Below, in pieces: positions 37,938 to 48,800 of a DNA stretch of 64,000 nt (the first letter of the stretch is position 1; the number at the start of each line of letters is the position of its first letter). The position numbers and the translations under genes are program-made. Source of the DNA: Ceratopteris richardii (Eukaryota; Streptophyta; Polypodiopsida; Polypodiales; Pteridaceae); assembly GCA_020310875.1 (NCBI GenBank), contig CM035415.1, positions 194,866,432-194,930,431 on the forward strand, given 5' to 3'. Below the pieces are notes generated by a model that was not told where the DNA came from, searched no databases, and saw nothing but the letters and a program-made list of their open reading frames with translations.

Positions 37938-38623
37938 TGTAGCTCAATGATGAGTAGCACCTCCTTTAATGTCAATCCGGGAAGACGTGAGGATGGTATG
38001 AAGACCTTGAGCAAGTGGCGGCACAAGTGCGTGAGTGAGAAGCACACAAGCATGCACACACATACACACACACGCGCACACACGGCAAGACAAAGAGTGA
38101 GAATCAATGGAGCTTTTAGATTACTTTCAAAATGCTCTTACAAGTTCGTTTTAATTACAATCTCCCCCCCAAAATGAGCTCTCTAGCTCTTTTTATAGTT
38201 TTTGGCTAAGTTTTGGCCCTGTCCAGACCTAGTGTCCGGCCTAGTTAAAAATTAGGTTCCAGGGCTTATTTGAGGGCTCAAACGATATCTAAAAAATACG
38301 AAATTTGGCAGGTAGATACTTCTAATGCTCCTCAAGCTCAAGGACTCCTTGGCTTGCACAAAATGGAGCTACAAAAAGATGAAATGATATTTACAATGGT
38401 GCTTAGTGATGATAATCACTTTTAATGGGTGTAGAGGTTTTGAAAGATTAAGGTTGCCTTAGTGCTAAATCTGCGTGAATGTTCATAAGTGCTTCTTCTT
38501 GAAAAATTGTTGGCCTACTTGCCGGGTCTTCGTTGACTTCCTTGTCTGCTTGGGCCTTCTCTTCTCTCGGACTCTCTTCTTGTGCTTCCTTGTCTTGTCA
38601 ATCCTTCAGCTCCAGCTCCAACA
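37938..38623 (-). repeat. 3' LTR of element A
   Basis: 686 bp, TGTAGC...CCAACA on the plus strand, one difference from 54208-54893. Confidence 0.95.
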
Positions 38624-41600
38624 CCCCCCCCCTCTCTCGCGTCTGTCGTCCCTGACAGACCCTTGTTGAGAGGTTTTTTGGATGTAGTATTCAACGACGT
38701 CCTGCGCTAAATGATGTTCGGCAATTCGCAACCCTTTGGCCAAATCTGTCAGAAGAGCATCCCAGTCTACCGGCCCAGGAACCTCTGGATGTGGCATACG
38801 TAGCTTTTCGGAGTGGAGAGCTTGTTCCACTGCAAACAACTGCAAGAGATGGGATGGTCTGGGAATGAATATCTCGGAATGATATTCCCAGAATCCCGTG
38901 ACAAACATCTCTTCAAACGTTTGTTTGAAACAAGCCGGTAGATATTTGATGCGAGCGTGCCATGCATACACAACATTGATCGATGGAGTTGTGCTCATGT
39001 CGTATACAAGATCCTGGTTCCCTTCATTAAATCCTAGTGCTGAGAGATGCGGTTCCTTGACATTTTTGAAGGTCCTGAAGGTGACCAGCATAAGTTCAAA
39101 AATTTTCAGGCACATCTGAGTCATGATATCAGGAACATTCTTGAAACGGGCCCCCCAATGCCGGATCGTTGAAATCATATAGCCAATTGTGGGTGCGCCT
39201 TTAGGGGGTGCGAAGTACACGTAATTTAGCCACTTCTCGCATCCTTTAATCGTCAGCACTGTATGTGTGTACTCCGGCCAGGATCTCCTTCGGAACACAG
39301 GGCAATAACATGGATTATATTTGATGTACAATGGCATGTTGTTCCACGTTCTTACCATTTCCGGATAGGTTTCGAGCAGTCGAATTCTCCATGTTGGTTG
39401 CCGGATATGTCCTTGCTTGGCACTCTCTGGGATGTCATCGGGTGCAAATTGGGTGGCAGAGGTGGGTTCCCTTGAGGTGTGGCGCTTGATCTCCGCATTA
39501 TAATCCGCCATCAGTACGCAAAAAGGTACATACAGATCATCCGATGGCCCGATCCACCTATGGTGTGAAAGATTCTGGAAATAATCAGATTTTATTACCA
39601 CCTCTTCCAATTTTGACATCAATGCGATTTGGACGGCCACCCTGTCATCATGCGTCGTGGCTACTTTCTCTAACTTTTGCATCCATTCCGGTGCCTCGAT
39701 CTCAATTGTGTCCATGCCCTGTTCTGTGCGCTTACCTCCGGGTGTTGGCATCGGGACATAGGGATCCTCAAATGTTTCTTCTACCTCAATTGGCACCAGG
39801 TCGTCAGGCTCGGGGTCTACCAGAGGGGAGGGCTGACGCTCATATTGCATAACCTTGCTGCGTAATTCCTCAAGTTCGGCCCGGAGTTTACTGACCTCTT
39901 CAGCTGTTTCTGCTGCGGTTATGCTCGGGCTGGGTTCTGTTTGTCGAGTGGCCAATTGTCTTCGTAACTCATCTCTTTCTTTTTCTAAAGCGGCATGGGC
40001 CTCCATTAAGTCTGCATGAGTTTCTAACACCACCTGCATATTCTCAGAGGGTATCGCCTTGAATCGTTCTGGGTCAATCTCTTGTGGGGAACCCTCCATG
40101 GCCGCTTCCAGGTTTTCTTCGTTCTGTTTCTGTAATCTCTTATTCTCTTCTAACGCGGTCGACATATGCTTGCGGAGGAGGCCCAAGTTCCGTCGAAGTT
40201 TCATGTTCTCTGTGATCTGAGAATGGAGCAGCTCGTCCATATGTCGTCGTTCTTCATCATCTGTTTGAGGTGGGTTGGCTTCTAATTGTGCGTATTGCTC
40301 CTGTAATGTCACGTGCTGCTGTTCTAATTGCTGCTTCTGCTCTTCAAGATCCCTACATCTTTCTTGGAGATCTTCGTGGCGTTGGAAGAGCCTTGTATGT
40401 TGGTCGTCCAAGTGTTGGTAATGTTGCTGGAGTTGGGCCATACATTGATGCATATTATTAAATAGGTTACCGAGAGGAATAGTATTGAATGCAGAGGGGT
40501 AGGGAAAGGGAAAGGGGGTTGTGAATGCAGTACTGGGGACGGGTGAGGGGGGCGGTGGGGGAATGGGAGATTGTGGGTAAATGGGGGATGGGAGAGGTGC
40601 AGAGGTGGGTGATACCTCCATGAAAGTGGGGTTCGTGGTGGGAGTGACTGTGAATATGGGGATTGTGGTAGCGGTGAGGGTTGTGAATGTGTATAGAGGT
40701 GTGTGTAATTGTGAACTTCTAGGAAGTGTGCTCGGGGTGGTGAGGTGTATCGTGGCTGTAGTTAAACTCGTGTTTTCAGTGGAAGTAGAGTGCATGGGTG
40801 GACTGATGGTTTGTGCGTTGGTGTGTGTAGTGGTTTCAGAGGTGGTGACAGTGGAGGTTACAGTGGTAGAGGGAGGTGAGTGAGGTCGATGTGGGGGAGA
40901 AGGTGGTAAGGGAGGTGATGGGGGTGCACTCGATGTGTGGGCTTCCTCGGTGGCGTGAACTGTGTGTGCCGTGCCAGTGGTTGTGGGTGTGCCTTGTGGT
41001 CCTGATCCTAATACATTCATTTGTTTTCCCGTGCGTGGGGGGCGTCTTCCATATCTTCTCTCTGTTCTTCGTGAGTGCACTAGTGCGGTATGCACCGTTT
41101 CTGGTACTCCTAAAGCATCTGATATCATTTCCAAGGTGGCACGGTACTGTTCGTCCACACCTTCCTCCTCCAGAATTTGGTTCATGAGAGCTTTACCCGC
41201 AGCTAATGAGAGCCTGTGTTGCTCTTGAACTCGGTTCATTGTATCATAAAGCTTCTTTAATGCGCTAGTGTAGGCGGGGGAACCTTCCAGTACTTGTAGG
41301 GCTTCTGGATCATACTCTTGTTCTTCTGCTTCTGAGTGTCTGCCCTGTGTCTCCCCATGAGCTTCTTCTTCAGTGTCCACGTTGACTACGTCTGGTTGGC
41401 TGGGCTGTGCTTGATCTGGGGCCGTTTGCTGTCCACTGGCTTGCTCTTCTTCAACTTCTGCATTTACAGCTTCTATGATTCTTGCAACTTCTTCGTCAGT
41501 TAAGTCCTCTAGAGTGAACCCATGCGGGAACTCCAGATCAGTCGGTACTAGTGGGAATACAAGATTGGGGCCATCTGTGCTGTGCCTGGGTAGCCTGATA

Positions 41601-42661
41601 GTAAACGGTTGCACTCGTCGGGGGAGTCTGGGGGTTGTCTCAGGCGTCAGGGTTGCCCCGCGAGCTTGTGCACAAGGCATCTGGACGGTGCCTCGCATCT
41701 TCTTTGAGGGAGGCCCTACAGCTGACAATCTGCGTTGAAATTCCTGAGCTCTGGACCAGATCAGAGCCCTTTGCACCGGTACATCATAGGCGAGACATCT
41801 GTATACAATTCTTGTGAGTGCACAGCAACCATAGAATACAGATCTTTGCTTCTTATACCATCTCTGATGAGCCATATGAATCTGGTCGATAATCCAGTGG
41901 GGCATATTGATGGTCAACTCAAAAGCATCCGCCAGGTAGAGGCTAAACCAAATCTTTTTGGGAGGCATTGTGAATCTATCCTGCGCGGGGAAGGCGAAAT
42001 GTTGCATGACCATACGTAAGTGGATGGCGATCGTGGGTGTCATTGCAACCATGTCCTTCAGCTTTGTCAGATTCCTGTTCTTCATGTTGTCTGGAACCAT
42101 TGTCTCTTTCTCTGTTGGAATGTGCATTCCCTGCATGTCGAGTGCTTCTCTTACCAGATTGATAGTTAAGCGGAAACGCTTCAGCTCGTTGCCCCTTGTG
42201 AGTGATGGGAGCACAAAGGAGCTGTATCCTTTCTTGTCTTTGCTGGGGGTGAGGGTACTAATTAGATATGAGCATCTGAGGAAATCTGGCTTTGGTAGTT
42301 GGGACTTGAAGTAGTCATAAAGCCCTGCCTTCTTCCAGATCGGCTTAAGTCCTTCGTTATTTTGCAGCCTTTCAAATTCCCTGGTAAAGAAATGGTATCG
42401 GCCCCATCGTCCATTGAATTCGACTTCAGATTCCCACATATACGTGCCTTCACCCAGGGGGCCAGCAACATCACTGAACCAATGTGAGGCTTTGCCCACC
42501 GGCATTGTGTGTCCCTGCGGGGGATTCTGAATTGGTATTGCGTGCAATGCCCGTAATGCCGCTGGTCTTTCCTTTAACTCCTCCTCGACTGGAAGACTTT
42601 CGATATCCACCACTTGTGGGCTGGAGCCTGCCTGGGAGCTAGTTCCTACTGTATCTGCCAT
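38606..42661 (-). CDS. aORF of element A, 1351 residues, unknown function
   Basis: Open over its full length. The start at 42661 lies 21 bases after an acceptor-like TATTCTCACAG. Residues about 40-300 form the conserved N-terminal domain (HWFSDVAGPLGEG, LPKPDFLRC, MQHFAFPAQDRF, WIIDQIHMAH, YGCCALTRIVYRC). Residues about 300-730 are acidic, then Pro/Ser/Thr-rich. Residues about 730-940 are a strong coiled coil rich in Gln/Glu/Leu. Residues about 990-1340 form a second conserved domain (HHRWIGPSD, DLVYDMSTTP, KQTFEEMFVTGFWEYHSE). The end (RERGGGCWSWS) crosses the polypurine tract and enters the LTR. No signal peptide or membrane helix is visible. The layout suggests a self-assembling or scaffold protein, but that is inference. 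Similarity of the N-terminal domain to plant transposon-protein families is possible but unproven. Confidence 0.85.
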   Translation of the reverse strand: MADTVGTSSQAGSSPQVVDIESLPVEEELKERPAALRALHAIPIQNPPQGHTMPVGKASHWFSDVAGPLGEGTYMWESEVEFNGRWGRYHFFTREFERLQNNEGLKPIWKKAGLYDYFKSQLPKPDFLRCSYLISTLTPSKDKKGYSSFVLPSLTRGNELKRFRLTINLVREALDMQGMHIPTEKETMVPDNMKNRNLTKLKDMVAMTPTIAIHLRMVMQHFAFPAQDRFTMPPKKIWFSLYLADAFELTINMPHWIIDQIHMAHQRWYKKQRSVFYGCCALTRIVYRCLAYDVPVQRALIWSRAQEFQRRLSAVGPPSKKMRGTVQMPCAQARGATLTPETTPRLPRRVQPFTIRLPRHSTDGPNLVFPLVPTDLEFPHGFTLEDLTDEEVARIIEAVNAEVEEEQASGQQTAPDQAQPSQPDVVNVDTEEEAHGETQGRHSEAEEQEYDPEALQVLEGSPAYTSALKKLYDTMNRVQEQHRLSLAAGKALMNQILEEEGVDEQYRATLEMISDALGVPETVHTALVHSRRTERRYGRRPPRTGKQMNVLGSGPQGTPTTTGTAHTVHATEEAHTSSAPPSPPLPPSPPHRPHSPPSTTVTSTVTTSETTTHTNAQTISPPMHSTSTENTSLTTATIHLTTPSTLPRSSQLHTPLYTFTTLTATTIPIFTVTPTTNPTFMEVSPTSAPLPSPIYPQSPIPPPPPSPVPSTAFTTPFPFPYPSAFNTIPLGNLFNNMHQCMAQLQQHYQHLDDQHTRLFQRHEDLQERCRDLEEQKQQLEQQHVTLQEQYAQLEANPPQTDDEERRHMDELLHSQITENMKLRRNLGLLRKHMSTALEENKRLQKQNEENLEAAMEGSPQEIDPERFKAIPSENMQVVLETHADLMEAHAALEKERDELRRQLATRQTEPSPSITAAETAEEVSKLRAELEELRSKVMQYERQPSPLVDPEPDDLVPIEVEETFEDPYVPMPTPGGKRTEQGMDTIEIEAPEWMQKLEKVATTHDDRVAVQIALMSKLEEVVIKSDYFQNLSHHRWIGPSDDLYVPFCVLMADYNAEIKRHTSREPTSATQFAPDDIPESAKQGHIRQPTWRIRLLETYPEMVRTWNNMPLYIKYNPCYCPVFRRRSWPEYTHTVLTIKGCEKWLNYVYFAPPKGAPTIGYMISTIRHWGARFKNVPDIMTQMCLKIFELMLVTFRTFKNVKEPHLSALGFNEGNQDLVYDMSTTPSINVVYAWHARIKYLPACFKQTFEEMFVTGFWEYHSEIFIPRPSHLLQLFAVEQALHSEKLRMPHPEVPGPVDWDALLTDLAKGLRIAEHHLAQDVVEYYIQKTSQQGSVRDDRRERGGGCWSWS
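38624..38638 (-). other. Polypurine tract of element A
   Basis: On the minus strand GAGAGAG followed by oligo-G runs into TGTTGG. It codes the RERGGG end of the aORF. Confidence 0.85.
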
Positions 42662-42864
42662 TTTACTTCTTGCTGTCTGTCTCTGTGAGAATATACAAAC
42701 AGGTGTTAATATTGTACAGGACCAGTGAGGACCGTTGTTCCCATCACAATATTAACATAAGGGTCGGGAGCGAATAATGGGTTAGTAAGTGTTCGGTGCA
42801 CGTGTGTGTGGTTAATGCTTGGGTAATCCTAGGAGACTAATGAAGTTAGCAAGTGGGGATGAAT
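42662..42864 (-). promoter_or_regulatory. Pol-aORF spacer of element A with splice-acceptor-like site
   Basis: On the minus strand this reads ATTAACACC, then TTTGTATATTCTCACAG, then 21 bases to the aORF start. The CAG lies at 42683-42685. The same signals occur at the same place in B, and related ones in D, C and E. They fit a spliced subgenomic message, as known for env-position genes of some plant Gypsy elements. Confidence 0.5.
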
Positions 42865-45800
42865 TTACAAATTGGGGTCGGGGGGTTTATGACAGGTGTT
42901 AGGCTTCCAAATGCAGTGGATGGGCTTTGCTTTCGGTTTCGTAGAGACTCTAGAGAGCTTTCTCGGTGTCGCGGTTTGAAAATGAGGCTTTTTAGGGACC
43001 CATTTACAATTGATTACATGCATGCTCTTGGGTCTTGGTGTGTTCTTGAGCGTTGAGAACGAGTGAATACGGGCAGTATGCGTAGCTGCGTTATGCTGTT
43101 TAAGTTGTGGCCTCGACGTAGCTACTTGTGCCCTCAAGCAAGCCTTAGGCACCCAAATTTGTCTTGATTGTGGGCTAGCCTTCATCGACTTCTTGGGCAC
43201 CCAAATAGATTTCACATTAGCAGGAGAATTTCTGCAAGACTTCTTATTAATGTCATGTTGTGGGTTATTAATAAGAAACTTCGCCCGTGTCATTGACGGT
43301 GGTGCAACCGGTTGTTCGCCTTTCCGCACCCACACATGGTTTATTTTCTGGGACATTTTGTTGAGCAGGTACTTTTGATCTCGGACATAGGTAGTACTCT
43401 GCTTCTTCTGCCTTTGATCCACCTCGGGTTGCTGCCTCCTTCTGGCCTTTGGAAAAGAAGGGAGTTCCGTTGCATTCCTGACTCCTTTTTGGCGAATATC
43501 ATTCCTCTGCAACACATAGTTTTGGACAAGAACAGCATGGTCATCTTCATGTGTACCCCTGGAAGGACCAGGAGTCTGTGCCTTTCCTAGTTCCTTGAGT
43601 GCTCCATTGTCTAATTCTACTATAACTCGACTATGATTGATCCAAACCTGGAGAAGTCCACTTCTTAGGTTTAAATTGACTGCTTGGTCATAGATCCAAT
43701 CTTGACCCAGGACAAGAGGTTCAGTGAGATCCTCATCCTGACACACCTGTACTTTAACTGTCATTGCCTCATCATGAATGTAGAGGGGAAGTTCCACCTC
43801 GCCCATGCAAGGGGTTTCCACGCCTCCCAATCCTATGAGATATGCTTCCACAGGATTGACAGTTAACTGCAACTCTTGACAGTAAGACACTCTAACAGCA
43901 CTAGTGGCTGCTCCTGAGTCAATCAAGGCTCTTACGGTTCTTGCACTCTTTCCTCGTCCCATATCTATGGTTATGAAAGGACGTCTATCGATTATTCTAT
44001 GCGAGCTTGTTCCTCCAACTTCACACATGGCCATGGGACATCCTTGATCTGCATAGTCATTTGCTCTAGTCTGATCTCTACCTTGCCTTCTTAGCTTCAT
44101 CCTTCTGATGCGTTCTAAAGCTTCTGCTTGAGCCTCTTCTCGAATGCGCTTTTCTTCCTCTTTGCGTTTCTTAGCAGTATTGAGTCGGCTGAGCATTTCC
44201 TCCGTGAGGGGTTCCTGATACAACTTGACTCTACAACCGCTAATATAGTTAGGGAGAACATCACCCTCTAATGTGGCTAATTGTACTGCACCACTCGTGG
44301 AGATCCTATTGATGATCATTGGTCCGTAGCCTCTCTTTTCTAGCTTCCTTGCGTGTTGTTTCAGTGTATAAACTAAAACTAGATCTCCTGCTTTCAAACC
44401 CTTATCCTTTACGTGGGCATCAAAGTATGCCTTCTGTCTCTTCTTGGCTGCATATATTCCTGCAGCGGCTCTCAGTCGTGTTTCTCCTAATCGTTCAAGG
44501 TCAAAAATCCTAGAGGAGAGTTCATGGCCTGTCCATTCGTGCTCTTGTGCTACTTTCAACGTAGGAATCAGGAAATCCAAGGGTAGCACAGCGTTTTGAC
44601 CGAATACCATCTGAAAGGGGGTGGCTTGGAGTACCGTTTTGTAGGCAACTCGGTATGCCCAAACAGCATGGTGTAGCTGCTTGTCCCAATCAGAGCGTTT
44701 AGTGTTCACTAATTTCGTCAGTACATTGCATAAGATCTTATTAGTGCTCTCAGCTTGTCCATTAGCTTGAGGGTGATAAGGGGCAGACTTCTTGTGTATT
44801 ACCAAGAATTCTTGGAGTAGATTTTCAATCACTTCATTCAAGAAATGAGTGCCTCTATCACTTACAAGCTCTATAGGTAGCCCGTATCTTGTGAATACAT
44901 TCTCAAACAAGAATTTGGCAGTTGTTTGAGCATCGTTCTTTGTCGTAGCCTTTACCTCTACCCACTTGGTGAGATAATCTGTCGCAATAATGATGTATTC
45001 CGCATGAGAACCCTTAGCTGGGGGATTAATAGGACCTACGAAGTCTATTCCCCACTTAGAGAATGCACGTCCACCCATCATAGGTTTCAGTGGCATCTCA
45101 TCTTTGCGTATAGGATACTGAGTCCTCTGACATACATCGCACCGTTTCACATAGGTATGTGCATCCATGTGAAGGGTCGGCCACCAGAAACCTGCAAATA
45201 GAATTGCCTTGATCACCCGATCCGGTCCAAAATGTCCTCCTGCTACACCTTGGTGAGCAGTTTCTAAGATCTTAAGATACTCACTTTCATGGACACACAA
45301 TCTCAGGTAACCATCTTTACCGCGCTTATATAGAATATCACCAATGAGTGAGTAATCCAAGGCTTCTTGTTCTAAACTCCTTTTCCTAGCCAGAGTCATG
45401 TCTGGAGGGAATGTGTTTGTCCTCAGGAATGATACTAGTGGTTCGCTCCAATCTGGCGCAATGGATACTTGATAGAGAGTGGCATGTTCCACAGGTGGTT
45501 TAGTGCAACAGATTGGGCATTCCTTGCACAACTTGTGGACATCCGCTTCCATAGTTGGCCAATGCACTCCGAATCTCTTTAGAGTCTGTAAGGTTCGTTG
45601 CTTTGAATGGTGTTGCTCTAACGCACCTACATGTGCTAATTGCAACCATTTAGCGCACTCATCCTCTTCTACACAACAAGCCAAGATCCCTTGATCTGTG
45701 TGCTTGTACATGCTTCCTGCCATGATGTGGTACTTCTGGGCTTTTACAACCTCTCTATTCCGTGTATTTACGACTGGATGATTAGGCCCGTAGGTCAATA

Positions 45801-48800
45801 CTGGTACCAATGGCTTAGCCCACTGCGGTATAACTTCCAAATTAAACAAGTAAGCATCAGGAAGGTCATCTGACACTCCTTGTGGGGCTTCTCCCGATGT
45901 GAGCCTAGAGAGGTGATCTGCTCTCAAATGAGTCCTACCTTTCCTTACCACAACCTCAAAATCGTATTCCATTAGCAAGAGAAACCATCTCACTAATCTT
46001 CCTGTATTGCATGGCTTGTTTACAAGATATAACAATGCCTGATGATCAGTAAAAAATTTAAACTTATTTGCAAGCAAATAGTGTCTAAATTTCTTGACTG
46101 CATATACCATGCCTAATCCTTCGCGCTCTGTGGTGGTGTAATTCCGTTCAGCCGCATTCAATTGTCTACTGGCATAGGCAATTGGAAGATCCATATTACC
46201 TTCACCAGTAGGTTGTGCGAGCACACATCCAATAGCATAATTGGATGCATCAACATGAACGTGGAATGGCTTATTCCAATCTGGTGTGGTCAAGATTGGT
46301 GCTGAACACAATCTTCGTTTAAGCTCCTGGAGGGAATTCTCACATTCATCCGTCCACTCAAAGTTTGTCAGAAGTCCGTACATGGGCTTTGCAATGACAG
46401 CATACACGTGTATAAATCGTCGGTAATAACCACAGTGCCCCATGAAAGCTTGTACTTCTTTTACATTCTTTGGCCTAGGTAGCTCTGCTATGGCTCGCAC
46501 CTTTTCTTCGTCAGTAGATATGCCATTCTTTGACACTATGTGTCCTAGAATCTTGCCTTGCCTGACCATAAAAACGCACTTTTCTGGGTTCAGGCAGACT
46601 TGATATTCTCTACATTTGCCAAAGATTTGTCTGAGTTCAGGAATATGGGTTTGTCTAACAATAGAATGAGCACAGAGATCATCAACATAGACTTCTAAAC
46701 TCTTCCTCAGGAACTCCTTAAACACATGGCACATCAGCCTCTGGAAGGTGGCTGGTGCATTGGTAAGCCCAAATGGCATTACTCTAAAAGCAAAAATGCC
46801 CCATTCTGTGGCAAAGGCTATCTTATGCTGATCCTCTGGAGCTATGGCTACTTGATTGTAGCCCGAAAATCCATCAAGGAAGCTGTACACTTCCTTGCCT
46901 GCCACTCTTTCTAAGAGATGTTCTGTTATGGGAAGCGGATAGTTATCTCGAATTGTGGCGGCATTAACCTTTTTCAAGTTAATGCACACACGCAGTTTGC
47001 CATTCTTCTTGGGCACCACTACGATGGGGGATACCCATTCAGTGTGCTCAATTTCATAGATAAATCCAGCTTCAACCAGTCTATCTATCTCTTCTTTGAT
47101 CTTAGCGGCGTAATTATCGTTATATGTATAAGGCTTTTGCTTAGAGGGTTTAGCATCTGAGGTCATGGGAATAGTGTGTGAGCATATGTCCGGGTCAACC
47201 CCTTTCAAATCCTTGTAACTCCAAGCGAATACATCTCTGTATTCTCTTAGCAAGGCAATCAATTCATGCTCTTCTTCTTCTGTCAGGTCATGGCCTATAT
47301 ACGTGCATCTCTCCTCTCCTTCTTCTATGGCCACTAATATTTTCTTGGTGGTTTCTTTGTTATCATAGGCCTCTCCTGATTGTGCTTCTCGTTTAGGCAT
47401 TCTTATCATGACTCTCCTGTCATCTATCTCATACTTCTTAAAATTTTCTGGGACCTCAAACAAAGATTCTTCCTCCTCTGGTGAAACTTCTTTCTTCTTT
47501 CGTTTCTTTCCTTCTTCCTTCGGGGTCATATGTGTTGCTAATCTTACATCATTTGTAACCTCTCCATGCCTCTAGGGTTGAAATTCTATTTCATGGAAGT
47601 ATTCTTCATCTGATGCAAATGGTGGGTCCATAATGATTGACTCTAGATCGGAGTCACTTGCATCCTCAAATGCATCAGGGCTAGGTTCACATTCTTCTAG
47701 AACTGCCTCTCCCATGATTGGCTCTATGGAGAAGACTGAAATGTCATAGCCATCCTCATCACAGTGAGGTGTCCATTGTTCTTCATTGATGGCTACGTCC
47801 ATTGTTGCTAAGATTTCTGCCCAACCGTGAGGTTCAAATTCTTCGTCTGGAAAAACTACAGGTGCATAGGCTGGGTCTTGGATTGATCTATGGGTTTCTT
47901 TTGCACCTACCTCTCTGGCTTTCTCTCTCTTCTCTTCTTCTACTGCTACCTTGCACATCCATAAGTGGGTGTCTTCATGCATCCATGAGGATCCAGACCC
48001 TATGGAATGCACAGATTCCGTATCATCTTTGGCTCTATGGATGGGATTCCACTGGATAGGAGGTACATCCCTATGAGAGTAATCTTTGAGATTGACTTTG
48101 GTCGTAACACCTAAGTGTTGCAGGTACAAGGAATTGGTCCCCCAATCCTGTACCACTTGCAACTGTCGCATAAATGGTCTTCCCAAAATCATCTCATAGG
48201 CATGATTTTTGCTGAAGTCACATATAGCAAAACTATGCTCAAACTCAACACCACAAGTGGTGAGAGTTATTCCTTCGAGCAATCCTAGGGGTCTTTCAAT
48301 ATGACCATCGGCCATCTGCAATTTCATTCTCGTTGGCCTGAGTGCTGGCTTGCCCCAACGCTTCCAAAGGGAAGTAGTGGCAATTGCAACTCCTGCACCT
48401 GAGTCCAAAATTGCCTTTGTGGTGTAGTCCTGGTAGGTGATGGGAAGATAGGTGTTCCCTTCTTCACCTTCACACATATCTCCTATCTTGTCCAAGGGAA
48501 TTTCTGGCACTGTCCTATGGGATCCTCCCTTGGAACAAGGTTTTGCAACTTCAGTTACCTGACTGGCTACATATTTTCGCGCTTCTGGTCTATCCTTGGG
48601 CAGTTCTTCCAAAGTGGAATCGCGCTGCACCTTGGTGTTCTTTACTACCTCCGTGTTCCTTGATATGACCGAGTCATCGTTCCTTACCATGACTGTGGGT
48701 GCTCTCATACATGTGGACTTTGCTTCCCATGGGCCTGTGAAGTGGGGTAGCTCTTGTATGGAATTAGACTCAAAGTCCAATCTCTCATGAGACTGAGTAC

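Noticed and set aside
37938-38107. Open frame running from the LTR of A into the pol of B
   Set aside because: It arises from the nesting of A in B; the LTR part is unrelated to pol.
40581-41187. Antisense ORFs over the Pro/Ser/Thr-rich part of the aORFs
   Set aside because: Low-complexity codon composition keeps the opposite strand open; no known domains and no conservation apart from the sense protein.
38606-42661. aORF as a classical envelope gene
   Set aside because: No signal peptide, membrane anchor or cleavage site pattern; long coiled coil and Pro-rich linker instead.
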